A stretch of 39,710 bases of DNA, from the NCBI GenBank assembly GCA_016777585.1, contig JADHRD010000010.1, positions 1 through 39,710 of the forward strand, in the 5' to 3' direction. The translations under genes were made by a program, and so were the position numbers. The stretch is from Rhodospirillales bacterium (GTDB taxonomy: Bacteria > Pseudomonadota > Alphaproteobacteria > Rhodospirillales > UBA2165). Positions 1 through 9,431 of this stretch are shown here, in pieces. The notes under the pieces are model-generated. The model did not search any database. It was not told the DNA's origin and saw only the letters and a list, made by a program, of their open reading frames with translations. Every line of letters starts with the position of its first letter. Positions within the stretch are counted from its first letter, which is position 1.

Positions 1-1
1 A

Positions 2-1975
2 AACACGCATCTCTGTCGCACCCAAATTGGAAATTTTTCAACCGCAGTTTCTGGAGATGGCCCGATAATTGTGGCTTGCACTCAGGAGGCGCCTTTGTTT
101 GTTGAGAAGTCGCACGAAATTGATCCGGAACAGTTAATAACTTACACTAATATTCGCGAGAAAGCTGCTTGGTCCAATCAAGGCGATAAAAGTCTAGCAA
201 AAATTAAAGCCCTGATTCACGAGGCAACCCTCGATGCTCCAATGGCCAATAGCCTTTCCATGAAATCAAATGGTTCTCTTCTAATATATGGGAGCGCCGA
301 ACAAACGTTAGCTGCGGCAAAGCAAGTTTCAGATCGCCTCAGTGTCACATGTATTTTTAAAAGCGATGATGAAAATCCGAGTCAACCGCCAAGATTAATG
401 GACATACCAATTTTCTCAGGTAAATTAAATTCGATAGAGGGGCATTTAGGTGCGTTTAATGTTGCTGTAGATGACTATGCCACCGTTCAAGTATCATCGA
501 GGACAAACTTTGCTTTAGGTAAAAAGAATAAACAGGTTATGCTAGAATTCGATTTAATCTTAGACTTATCGAATGGAACACCTTTTGTACCCGGGCATCA
601 AAAACGTGACGGATACTTTCACATAGAGTCAAATGATAGCTTAGCAATACAACGTGCTTTATTTGATTTAACTGATTTAGTGGGAGAGTTTGAAAAACCA
701 AGATACATCAAATACGACAAGAACAGTTGTGTCCACTCTAGAAGCTCCCAAATTGGCTGTATGCGATGTATCGATGCATGCCCAACAAGCGCGATAATAC
801 CGTCAAAAGATGAAGTTGAAGTTAACCCTTACATCTGCGCTGGCTGCGGCAATTGCGCCTCCGTATGCCCAACTGGTGCAGTTAGCTACCAGCTTCCTGC
901 AGGTAATTTTATTTTTGATAGAGTGAAAACTCTGACAGAAACCTTTCACGGCTCTGGTGGAGAGAATGCAATCTTGCTGGTTCACGATACTTCCTATGGA
1001 GAAGATATGATTTCCGCCATTGCGCATGTTAATCAAGAAAAAAACTGGGGTTTGCCAGCAAACGTAATACCCTTTGCTCTCAACGAAATTACTCAAATCG
1101 GTTTTGATTTCCTTTCGGTTGCTCTAGCTCTGGGAATACAAAAAATCAAACTACTCGCCAGTCCACACAAACTCAAAGAGATGGATAGCCTCCAAAGTCA
1201 AATGGAATTAATGAACACAGCAATGTCAGGATTAGGTTATGGATCCGACCGGGTATCAGTGATTGATTCAATCGATCCAAATGAAATTGCAAATCTCTTA
1301 TTTGAGGATACCTCGGATTCAATAATTGTGCCCGGCGATTTTGCCCCTATGGGTACAAAGCGCTCATTAATCAATCTGGCTCTTAAACATTTACATGACC
1401 ATGCCCCAGAGCAAATAAGTATATTACCTCTATCAAAAGGAGCACCTTTTGGGAAAATAGACGTGGATACTTCAAATTGTACTTTGTGTCTATCTTGCGT
1501 AGGCGCCTGTCCAACAGGTGCTTTAAAAGATAATCCGGAAAAACCGGAATTCACATTTACCGAGACAGCTTGCGTTCAGTGTGGCCTTTGTCAAACAATT
1601 TGCCCAGAGTCCGTTATATCATTGGTGCCTCGTTTTAATTTTCGGGAGGACGCTAGATCAGCTGTCATAGTAAAGGAAGAAAAACCATTTCAATGCATAA
1701 AATGTGGTGATCCATTTGGTGTCGAGTCTTCAGTAAATCAAATGGTTGAAAAACTTCGTAACCATTCAATGTATAGCGATGGCTCAGCTCTTGAACGAAT
1801 TAAAATGTGCCCTGACTGCAGAATTACGGAACAATTTGACGATCCAAAAACACCCATGGCTTCTGGCGATCGCCCGGAGATTAGAACCACGGACGATTAT
1901 CTTAAAGAGCGAGAGGGTTTACGTGCAAAAGCGGAAGAAAACAAAAAAAATCTTGGTTTAGATGTTAAAGATTAG
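2..1975 (+). CDS. 4Fe-4S ferredoxin-type iron-sulfur protein, 5' partial (runs off the left edge)
   Basis: Frame is open from base 2 upstream of the listed GTG at 71 (NTHLCRTQIGNFSTAVSGDGPIIVACTQEAPLF...), so the listed start is internal. Four ferredoxin-like Cys motifs (CMRCIDACP, CAGCGNCASVCP, CTLCLSCVGACP, CVQCGLCQTICP) plus C-terminal CIKC and CPDC pairs. Confidence 0.88.
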   Translation, partial: NTHLCRTQIGNFSTAVSGDGPIIVACTQEAPLFVEKSHEIDPEQLITYTNIREKAAWSNQGDKSLAKIKALIHEATLDAPMANSLSMKSNGSLLIYGSAEQTLAAAKQVSDRLSVTCIFKSDDENPSQPPRLMDIPIFSGKLNSIEGHLGAFNVAVDDYATVQVSSRTNFALGKKNKQVMLEFDLILDLSNGTPFVPGHQKRDGYFHIESNDSLAIQRALFDLTDLVGEFEKPRYIKYDKNSCVHSRSSQIGCMRCIDACPTSAIIPSKDEVEVNPYICAGCGNCASVCPTGAVSYQLPAGNFIFDRVKTLTETFHGSGGENAILLVHDTSYGEDMISAIAHVNQEKNWGLPANVIPFALNEITQIGFDFLSVALALGIQKIKLLASPHKLKEMDSLQSQMELMNTAMSGLGYGSDRVSVIDSIDPNEIANLLFEDTSDSIIVPGDFAPMGTKRSLINLALKHLHDHAPEQISILPLSKGAPFGKIDVDTSNCTLCLSCVGACPTGALKDNPEKPEFTFTETACVQCGLCQTICPESVISLVPRFNFREDARSAVIVKEEKPFQCIKCGDPFGVESSVNQMVEKLRNHSMYSDGSALERIKMCPDCRITEQFDDPKTPMASGDRPEIRTTDDYLKEREGLRAKAEENKKNLGLDVKD

Positions 1976-1978
1976 CAT

Positions 1979-2185
1979 CTAAGAAAGGCCAATATAACCG
2001 TCAATATCAACAGATAGTTGTATGTCGTCTATTGTTAGATTGACACTGACTTTTAATTTTTCGTCACCTTTAAGCACTTTCTCACTGACAGCATCTCTAA
2101 CAGCGCCCTCAATTTCACGCTGAGATGTAATACCGACTTTCTTCAAATAACTCCGCATACTTATATTAAATTGATCATCATTCAT
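1979..2185 (-). CDS. DUF6494 family small protein
   Basis: 68 aa; MNDDQFNISMRSYLKKVGITSQREIEGAVRDAV resembles the DUF6494 family pattern; lies directly downstream of the DUF6352-like gene on the same strand. Confidence 0.75.
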   Translation of the reverse strand: MNDDQFNISMRSYLKKVGITSQREIEGAVRDAVSEKVLKGDEKLKVSVNLTIDDIQLSVDIDGYIGLS

Positions 2186-2199
2186 TATATTATCCTTTT

Positions 2200-3216
2200 C
2201 TAAGTGCTTTTTGCTAATGGCAAATTCATTAATATATTTTGAGGTTTCAAACGGATCAAATTATCTGAATTCATAGACATTCCCATATAAATTGGTCGCC
2301 CGGAGAATTCTTTTTGAAGTAGGTTATCATTTAGAATTTCCATTTTATACAAGGATATAAGCCTTTTATTTCGTTCTTCAGATACTGGATTACCACTATA
2401 CAGATCATTTAAAAGAGAGGTTGAATCTTGATCTAAGCCAATATGCCAAATCCACTTCTCTTCTTTAATTTCCTCCAATGGATGAATTTTTACAGTAGCC
2501 TGAAAGAAATGTTTTACCCAAAGTTCAAGCACTCGACATAATGCAGCGTTTCCCTGTCCCCAAACTTGTAAGTCGACAACCGTATCATATTTATCTGAGC
2601 GGTCCCAATATAATTCCGCATTTTTATCGTTCAAAACATCCAGTTCTATTTCGTTCGACTTTGGTAAGGTTTTATCTTTATTAAGTGCAACACTTGGCGT
2701 ATTTTCGTTCAATAATTTAAAGTTAAGGGTATCCGTATCGGCGCTCATAATAGAAGCATCCTGTAGAGACACTTTTTGTTCTCGAAACATTATTTCAGCC
2801 GCTCTAACCCAAAGAGGGTAGAGAACTCCGCTTAAAATATTCCTTAATATCATTTGTGTAAGTTGAAAAATAAATAAAGGGGGGATTGTAGCAACTATTT
2901 TGTTTCTAAATATTTTTAGATAACAGTCTTCAATCGAAGTACTTGAAATGAGACAATCTCGAAAGTTTATAATTAACTTATAATTTTCCCTCACATCAGC
3001 ATCCGTCATCTTCGAAATATCTTTTTCGTTTACAACAGCCCGCGGATTTTTCAGCAACTTTTCATGAATTATAAGTTCATTTGCGCACGACTCGTTAACA
3101 GGTTCTAATTCAGGCCGTAAAAAATAGGCACGTAAAAAGTCATCTGTAACTCTCAAAAATCCATTTTCAGTCTTGTCGAGAAGGTGATAACCAGATTCAA
3201 CCCAAAAATCTACCAT
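2200..3216 (-). CDS. DUF6352 family protein
   Basis: 338 aa; N-terminus DFWxESGYHLL...VTDDFLRAYFLRPEL is recognised as DUF6352-like; 14 nt upstream of the DUF6494 gene. Confidence 0.75.
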   Translation of the reverse strand: MVDFWVESGYHLLDKTENGFLRVTDDFLRAYFLRPELEPVNESCANELIIHEKLLKNPRAVVNEKDISKMTDADVRENYKLIINFRDCLISSTSIEDCYLKIFRNKIVATIPPLFIFQLTQMILRNILSGVLYPLWVRAAEIMFREQKVSLQDASIMSADTDTLNFKLLNENTPSVALNKDKTLPKSNEIELDVLNDKNAELYWDRSDKYDTVVDLQVWGQGNAALCRVLELWVKHFFQATVKIHPLEEIKEEKWIWHIGLDQDSTSLLNDLYSGNPVSEERNKRLISLYKMEILNDNLLQKEFSGRPIYMGMSMNSDNLIRLKPQNILMNLPLAKST

Positions 3217-3526
3217 TGAAATTTATCAGAAAGATATTGCATTCTAACTCTCTCAATCAATTAAATCAGACTATTTAGAGAACTTCGTAATTATAGATAC
3301 AAATTAGATTTTTATTATTATCTCTAAAAATACGGTTTGTATTAATTATTTATACAGAAGTTTATTAAAAAATAATAGGTATTGTTAAAATTTTTATATT
3401 TTTTTAATTTTATTAAATCGTGAATATTAAAAAATTGTTTAAAGACAAATAACTCACTATATAATAAGAATACTTTATAAACCGAGCTCTATGCAGAACC
3501 TAAATTTAAGAACCAATTTTTAACTG

Positions 3527-3532
3527 TATAAT
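3527..3532 (+). promoter_or_regulatory. Putative -10 element (TATAAT) upstream of gpmI
   Basis: Exact TATAAT 37 nt before the gpmI ATG; no strong -35 seen and the background is very AT-rich. Confidence 0.25.
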
Positions 3533-3569
3533 GTTTATTGCCTCGAACAGGAATAACCTTAAGTAAAAA

Positions 3570-5141
3570 ATGACCGGAATCTCAAAAAAGAAAAATAGGA
3601 ACCCTAGTAGCCCTGTGGTCCTGTGTATATTGGATGGTTGGGGTGATAAAGATGGTGGTGAGGATAACGCAATCTTTCAGGCTAAAACGCCAACATGGGA
3701 TAAAATGAAATCCAATTACCCGTACTCACAGTTAGAAGCATCCTCATCACATGTTGGACTACCAACGGGACAAATGGGTAATTCAGAGGTCGGACATATG
3801 AATCTTGGTGCGGGTAGAGTTGTAACACAAGATCTACCATTAATTAATCAGGCAATTGATGAAGGAACACTTAAGGATAGCACACCCCTAAAACAACTGA
3901 TTACAAATCTTAAATTAACAAATGGCGTTTGCCACCTGCTCGGGCTCACCTCGCCCGGTGGCGTTCACTCTCACCAGAACCACCTCATAGAATTAGCAAA
4001 AATAATAGACAACGAGGGTGTCCAATGTAGATTACACGCTTTCATGGATGGCAGAGATACTCCCCCTAATGGAGGAAAAAAGTTCATAGAGGAGATCACT
4101 CATTCAACAAAAAACTTAAAGAAATTCTCTATTGCAACACTAATGGGACGTTATTGGGCGATGGATAGAGATAATAATTGGGATAGAGTGGAAAAAGCAT
4201 ATGATGCAATCGTTGATGGTATAGGTATTAAAACGCTAGATTCAAAAACAGCAATTAAATCAAGTTACAGTGCAAAAATCTTGGATGAGTTTATTGAGCC
4301 CCATATACTAGGGGACTATAGAGGGATGAAAGATGGTGATGCCATCCTTATATTCAATTTTAGGTCAGACAGGGCGCGACAAATTATGACGTGTTTTGTC
4401 GATTCCAATTTTACCGGATTTAAGCGCAAAAGATTTATTACTTTTTCTTCCAAGATCAGTATGACTGAATATTCTCAAGACTTAAAAAAACATGTAGATT
4501 CGATATTTCCAAAGAGAAAATTAAAAAAAATTCTTGGGGAAGTTGTATCTGATGCTGGGCTTACACAACTGCGGACCGCGGAGACAGAAAAATACGCTCA
4601 CATAACATTTTTTTTTAATGGCGGTGAAGAAAAAATCTTCCCAGGTGAAGAGCGAATTTTAGTGCCTTCACCAAAAATTAGTACCTATGATTTAAAACCT
4701 GAGATGTCAGCCATCGAAGTAACAAATAATTTGGTAAATGCGATAGAGGCTAGTAAATTCGATTTAATAATCGTCAATTATGCGAATGGTGATATGGTTG
4801 GCCATACTGGTATTTTTAAGGCAGCCGTAAAAGCTGCAGAAACAATCGATGTCTGCTTGGATAGACTTGAGAAAGCCATTTTAAAAGTTGGTGGAGCCAT
4901 GTTAATTACAGCTGATCATGGAAATGCTGAGCAAATGTTTGATCCAGTTACTCGACAACCCCATACGGCGCATACATTAACGGCGGTCCCTCTGGTATTA
5001 GTAAACCCTCCTAAATATACTCTATCACTTAATAAAGGACTTTTAGCTGATGTTGCTCCAACGATTTTACGGCTTCTGGAATTAAATAAACCAGATGAGA
5101 TGACGGGTGTATCTCTAATTTCTGAACAAAACACAATATAA
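3570..5141 (+). CDS. gpmI: 2,3-bisphosphoglycerate-independent phosphoglycerate mutase
   Basis: LCILDGWG start, phosphoserine motif GNSEVGHMNLGAGR, HAFMDGRDTPP, TADHGNAEQM metal-binding motif. Confidence 0.97.
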   Translation: MTGISKKKNRNPSSPVVLCILDGWGDKDGGEDNAIFQAKTPTWDKMKSNYPYSQLEASSSHVGLPTGQMGNSEVGHMNLGAGRVVTQDLPLINQAIDEGTLKDSTPLKQLITNLKLTNGVCHLLGLTSPGGVHSHQNHLIELAKIIDNEGVQCRLHAFMDGRDTPPNGGKKFIEEITHSTKNLKKFSIATLMGRYWAMDRDNNWDRVEKAYDAIVDGIGIKTLDSKTAIKSSYSAKILDEFIEPHILGDYRGMKDGDAILIFNFRSDRARQIMTCFVDSNFTGFKRKRFITFSSKISMTEYSQDLKKHVDSIFPKRKLKKILGEVVSDAGLTQLRTAETEKYAHITFFFNGGEEKIFPGEERILVPSPKISTYDLKPEMSAIEVTNNLVNAIEASKFDLIIVNYANGDMVGHTGIFKAAVKAAETIDVCLDRLEKAILKVGGAMLITADHGNAEQMFDPVTRQPHTAHTLTAVPLVLVNPPKYTLSLNKGLLADVAPTILRLLELNKPDEMTGVSLISEQNTI

Positions 5142-6367
5142 TGTTTAAAGTAACAATGAAATTAATAACACTCAGCTTATTTATTATAATTTTACTTCCC
5201 TCTATAATCCCACATGCACAGGAAAGTAAGATTATTAATAGCCAAATTAAAAAAGTTGAAGATGCGATAATTATTGGAAAAAAACATAGTCAGAAACTAA
5301 AAAAAAGGGCTGCGACGCTCAAAAATGATTTGAATTCAGCAAGCCAAAATAGGATTAAGGTTGCCCGTACCGTTCAAAATTTAGAGAGAAAACTATCGGA
5401 ATTGGAGAGTGAGATCAGAGACTTAAATTCACTTGAAAAAGAAAAAAAAGAACTTCTCGATAATAGATACACTCAATCAGATAATGTGCTGATGGCCTTA
5501 CAACGAATTTCCAGATTACCATTAGAAGCAATGGTTGCTTATCCATCGGGTACAAAGAATGTAATTAGAACTGCTATTTTACTTCGCGCCGCGGTGCCCA
5601 AAATAGAAAATCAAGCTAAACAACTTCGAGAAGATTTAGTTTCTTTGGCTAAAACTCGAAAAATGATCGCATTTCGAAAAATACAGTTAAATAAGACAGG
5701 TTCGGAATTTAAATCAAAAAGGGCAACCTTAGATGGTTTAATAAAAGTAAAATTTGTAGAGCATAAAAAAACTGTTGCCGAGAGGTATGCAGCAAAAAGA
5801 AAGGTTACCAAACTTGCTAGTCGCGCAAAAAACTTATGGGATTTATTTGGCAACCTTGAGAAAGATAAACGAAATTCAAATAAAATTACAAGAAACCGAT
5901 CTTTTGCTAGTTTACGTCAAAAGAATTTAAGGTCACCAGATTTAAATATCCCGGTTGACCTAAAACCTTTCGCTCTGGCGCGAGGTTCTCTACTTTATCC
6001 AGCTGCTGGACAAACATCTGGACAATATGGTGAAGCTGTCAGGCATGGAATGACTAGGAAGGGACTTGTAATCGAGACAAGGGGTTCAGCTCAGGTTGTT
6101 GCTCCATACGGCGGAAAGGTTGTGTTTGCTGGTGATTTTAGAGGCTATGGACAACTTTTAATAATTGATCACGGTGACGGCTACCATACATTACTATCCG
6201 GTATGAAACGTATTGATGGTGTAATGGGACAATACCTAAGATTAGGAGAACCCATCGGTATTATGGGCAATTCAGGTGCCAATAGACCAAAGCTATATGT
6301 TGAATTAAGACGCAATAATCAACCTATTAATCCGGAACCATGGCTAATAAGAAAAAAGAATACTTAA
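5141..6367 (+). CDS. envC: Murein hydrolase activator EnvC family protein (coiled coil plus degenerate LytM/M23 domain)
   Basis: Signal peptide, long coiled coil, C-terminal M23-like domain ending LYVELRRNNQPINPEPWL; start overlaps the gpmI stop (TAATG). Confidence 0.88.
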   Translation: MFKVTMKLITLSLFIIILLPSIIPHAQESKIINSQIKKVEDAIIIGKKHSQKLKKRAATLKNDLNSASQNRIKVARTVQNLERKLSELESEIRDLNSLEKEKKELLDNRYTQSDNVLMALQRISRLPLEAMVAYPSGTKNVIRTAILLRAAVPKIENQAKQLREDLVSLAKTRKMIAFRKIQLNKTGSEFKSKRATLDGLIKVKFVEHKKTVAERYAAKRKVTKLASRAKNLWDLFGNLEKDKRNSNKITRNRSFASLRQKNLRSPDLNIPVDLKPFALARGSLLYPAAGQTSGQYGEAVRHGMTRKGLVIETRGSAQVVAPYGGKVVFAGDFRGYGQLLIIDHGDGYHTLLSGMKRIDGVMGQYLRLGEPIGIMGNSGANRPKLYVELRRNNQPINPEPWLIRKKNT

Positions 6368-6384
6368 ATATTTAAGGTGAAGAA

Positions 6385-7749
6385 ATGAAAAAATGCAAAA
6401 TCTCAATAATCCTTGTAAGCCTTTTATTTTTTATAGGTGGCTTTTCACAAAACCAGGTCAATGCAGAAAAAATAAATGGTGGCGAAGATCCCAATTCCAC
6501 ATACCTTTTATTAGATTTGTTTGGAGACGTTTTTGAGAGGGTTCGGTCAAGCTATGTTACGAAAGTATCCGATGAAAAACTAATTGAGGCCGCTATTACA
6601 GGAATGTTGAGTTCATTGGATCCTCACTCAAGCTACCTCAATACAAAAAAATTTCAAGATATGCGAGTACAAACCCGCGGCAAATTTGGTGGTTTAGGAA
6701 TTGAAGTCACCATGGAAGGTGGATTAGTTAAAGTAGTATCCCCTATTGATGATACCCCAGCGTTTAAGGCAGGAATAAAATCCGGGGATTTAATAAGTCA
6801 TTTGAACGATGAAAAGGTTCAAGGACTCACCTTATCCGAAGCTGTCGAGAGAATGCGTGGTAAAGTTGGTCAAGACATAAAAATAACAATCCTGCGTAAA
6901 GGTCAAAAATCATTTAGTGTGATTGTGACTCGAGATGTTATTCCCATCAGAACAGTTCGCTCTAAAATTGAAAAAAATAATATAGGCTATATCCGTATAT
7001 CATCATTTAGCCAACCGACAGGAGACGCAGTTGTAAAAGAAATCAAAAAAATAAAACAACAACTTGGTGATAAGCTTGTGGGCTTAGTAATTGATCTTCG
7101 AAATAACCCAGGCGGACTTTTAGATCAGGCTATTGCTGTCTCAGATTCATTTCTTGAAAAAGGTGAGATTGTCTCAACTCGTTCTCGAAGAAGAGAGAAC
7201 CATCAAAGGTATAACGCTAAGCCTGGTGATATAGCTGAAGGTAAACCGATTGTCGTCTTGATCAATGGCGGATCAGCGAGTGCTTCAGAAATTGTAGCTG
7301 GTGCTCTTCAAGACCACAAAAGGGCAATAATTCTAGGCACCAAATCTTTTGGCAAGGGGTCCGTGCAAACAATTATCCCTATTAGAGAACAAGGAGCTAT
7401 GCGTTTAACTACTGCGCGGTATTACACTCCATCTGGAAAGAGCATACAAGAAATAGGGGTTTCTCCAGATATTGAAGTTGAACGGGTCACATTGAAAATA
7501 GACGATAAAAAAGAAACAACCCGTGAAGGGGACCTGAGAGGCGCATTAAAAAACGATAACAATAAGAATAATATTGACGGTAAAAGAGCGCCAAAAAAAA
7601 TTGATAACTCAAAAACAGTGGTAGATCCTAATTCAAAACTCAATAAAACTGATAACACCATGAATAAGACGATTATAGATTATCAGTTGAAGCGTGCTTT
7701 AGATCTAATACACGCTATCACACTAATATCAAAAGATTCTGATCAGTAA
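6385..7749 (+). CDS. ctpA: S41 family carboxyl-terminal processing peptidase
   Basis: Signal peptide, LDPHSSYL, PDZ domain, VIDLRNNPGGLLDQA, NGGSASASEIVAGALQDHKRA...GTKSFGKGSVQ catalytic region. Confidence 0.95.
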   Translation: MKKCKISIILVSLLFFIGGFSQNQVNAEKINGGEDPNSTYLLLDLFGDVFERVRSSYVTKVSDEKLIEAAITGMLSSLDPHSSYLNTKKFQDMRVQTRGKFGGLGIEVTMEGGLVKVVSPIDDTPAFKAGIKSGDLISHLNDEKVQGLTLSEAVERMRGKVGQDIKITILRKGQKSFSVIVTRDVIPIRTVRSKIEKNNIGYIRISSFSQPTGDAVVKEIKKIKQQLGDKLVGLVIDLRNNPGGLLDQAIAVSDSFLEKGEIVSTRSRRRENHQRYNAKPGDIAEGKPIVVLINGGSASASEIVAGALQDHKRAIILGTKSFGKGSVQTIIPIREQGAMRLTTARYYTPSGKSIQEIGVSPDIEVERVTLKIDDKKETTREGDLRGALKNDNNKNNIDGKRAPKKIDNSKTVVDPNSKLNKTDNTMNKTIIDYQLKRALDLIHAITLISKDSDQ

Positions 7750-7790
7750 ACAGTCCTTTAATGCGATAGAAACGAGAATGGAAGAGAGAG

Positions 7791-9431
7791 ATGTCCGACG
7801 AAAGCCAAAAAGACCCAGTGACCAAAGGCAGCGATGACAATAATCTTAACATTACATCTCAAGAATCAATAGCTAAAACTGTTGACGAAAACCAATCCGA
7901 AACAAATCTCAATCAAGAAAGTAACGAAGAGCCAGCTCCGATTGATGATATGGGATTGGATAAAGAAGATGAACAGAATTTATCCACAAAAAATCTCGAT
8001 TTAGAAAATAAAGACCCACCGCTCCCTATTGATTTGGAAACACAGACAGAAGAGTATTCTAACTCAAATAATAGCGCCATTACTGATGAGCAAAATCAAG
8101 ATATCCCACCAGAGAATGAGGATAGTCAAATAGATTTTGATGAAGACTTTGATAAATTAAATCTCCAAGATATTGATTTTCCAGATGATAATTTCCAAGT
8201 TGATGATGAAGGCCAGAGTAAGAGTAAGAGTAAAAAGAAATGGTTGATACTAACAATATTTAGTATTGCGGTTATATTCGTTGCGAGCGCTGCTTTTTTT
8301 ATTTTTAAACCTAAAAGTTCCAATAATAAGACCGAGCAAATTGGCTCCAATGCCATTTTAAGTTTTGAAATACCGAATTCAAAAATAAAATCTAACACGA
8401 AAATCTCTAAACTATCTGTTGGGAAATCAAAAAAAATAAACAATAAAGATGTTAAAACAACAAAAACTCTTTCTGGGAAAAAATCACGAAAATCCAAGTT
8501 ATCAAAAAAAATAAGAAATGCTCCTCTGCGAACAAAGAAAGGAGATTTGATTGTACCTTCTGTTACCACTGCTGCATTTAAAGGTATACCGATGATGAAA
8601 AATCCCAAACCCTTGGTAGGTCCAAATAAGAAACTGAGCGAAACCGTGGGCGGCGGCGTCATTCCAAAGATCTCCGATGATGGCACCCAGCCTTGGAAAT
8701 TTTATGCCAAACCCTTCACTGGAGAAGTAACATTGCCCCGCATAGCAATTATAATAAAGGGCTTGGGATTCAGTAAGGCCGCAACAATCGCCGCGATTAA
8801 TCATACTCCAAGCTCTGTGACTTTAGCTTTTGATCCATATGCAAAGGGCGTGGGTAACTGGGTGGGACTAGCAAGGTCAGCGGGACATGAAACACTCATT
8901 TCTCTTCCTATGGAGCCATTAGATTTCCCAGCTTCTGATCCAGGCCCGTTTGCTTTGCAAACAAATTTATCGTCCTCTGAGAATATAAACCGGCTTCATT
9001 TTCTACTTTCTGTATCAATGGGTAACGTTGGACTTTTGAAAATGATGGGCTCAAACTTTGTAGCGTCTGAGCAGGCTTTGATGCCAATACTCAAAGAAAT
9101 AAAGAACAGAGGCCTTATAATGATTGATGATGGCTCCACAAAAAATAGTCAAATAATCCGAATTGGTTCAAATATTGAATTACCTCAAGCGAGAGGAGAT
9201 ATTTTTATAGACGCAGACCCCTCCCGCGGAGGCGTAGCCAATGGATTGGTAGAACTAGAAAAAATCGCGAGAAAAAATAAACGTGCTGTTGGGATAGCCC
9301 GTTCTTTACCAAACACAATTTCTCTAATAATGGCTTGGACAAAGACATTAGGTAGGAAGAAAATAGCACTAGCGCCTGTGTCAGCAGTGGTCAAAATTGA
9401 ACGTAAAGCCAAAGCTACACCAAAGAAATGA
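7791..9431 (+). CDS. Divergent polysaccharide deacetylase family protein (YibQ-like)
   Basis: Acidic low-complexity N-terminus, one TM helix, C-terminal domain PRIAIIIKGLGFSKAATIAAINHTPSSVTLAFDPYA... typical of divergent polysaccharide deacetylases; located between ctpA and rppH. Confidence 0.9.
   Translation: MSDESQKDPVTKGSDDNNLNITSQESIAKTVDENQSETNLNQESNEEPAPIDDMGLDKEDEQNLSTKNLDLENKDPPLPIDLETQTEEYSNSNNSAITDEQNQDIPPENEDSQIDFDEDFDKLNLQDIDFPDDNFQVDDEGQSKSKSKKKWLILTIFSIAVIFVASAAFFIFKPKSSNNKTEQIGSNAILSFEIPNSKIKSNTKISKLSVGKSKKINNKDVKTTKTLSGKKSRKSKLSKKIRNAPLRTKKGDLIVPSVTTAAFKGIPMMKNPKPLVGPNKKLSETVGGGVIPKISDDGTQPWKFYAKPFTGEVTLPRIAIIIKGLGFSKAATIAAINHTPSSVTLAFDPYAKGVGNWVGLARSAGHETLISLPMEPLDFPASDPGPFALQTNLSSSENINRLHFLLSVSMGNVGLLKMMGSNFVASEQALMPILKEIKNRGLIMIDDGSTKNSQIIRIGSNIELPQARGDIFIDADPSRGGVANGLVELEKIARKNKRAVGIARSLPNTISLIMAWTKTLGRKKIALAPVSAVVKIERKAKATPKK

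Noticed and set aside
1237-1554. 105-aa minus-strand ORF and 803..1096
   Set aside because: Antisense to the 4Fe-4S protein, whose Cys motifs fix the plus-strand frame.
8126-8686. 186-aa minus-strand ORF
   Set aside because: Antisense to the low-complexity N-terminal half of the polysaccharide deacetylase-like gene; Phe/Leu-rich translation of Lys/Asp-rich sense codons, no domain features.
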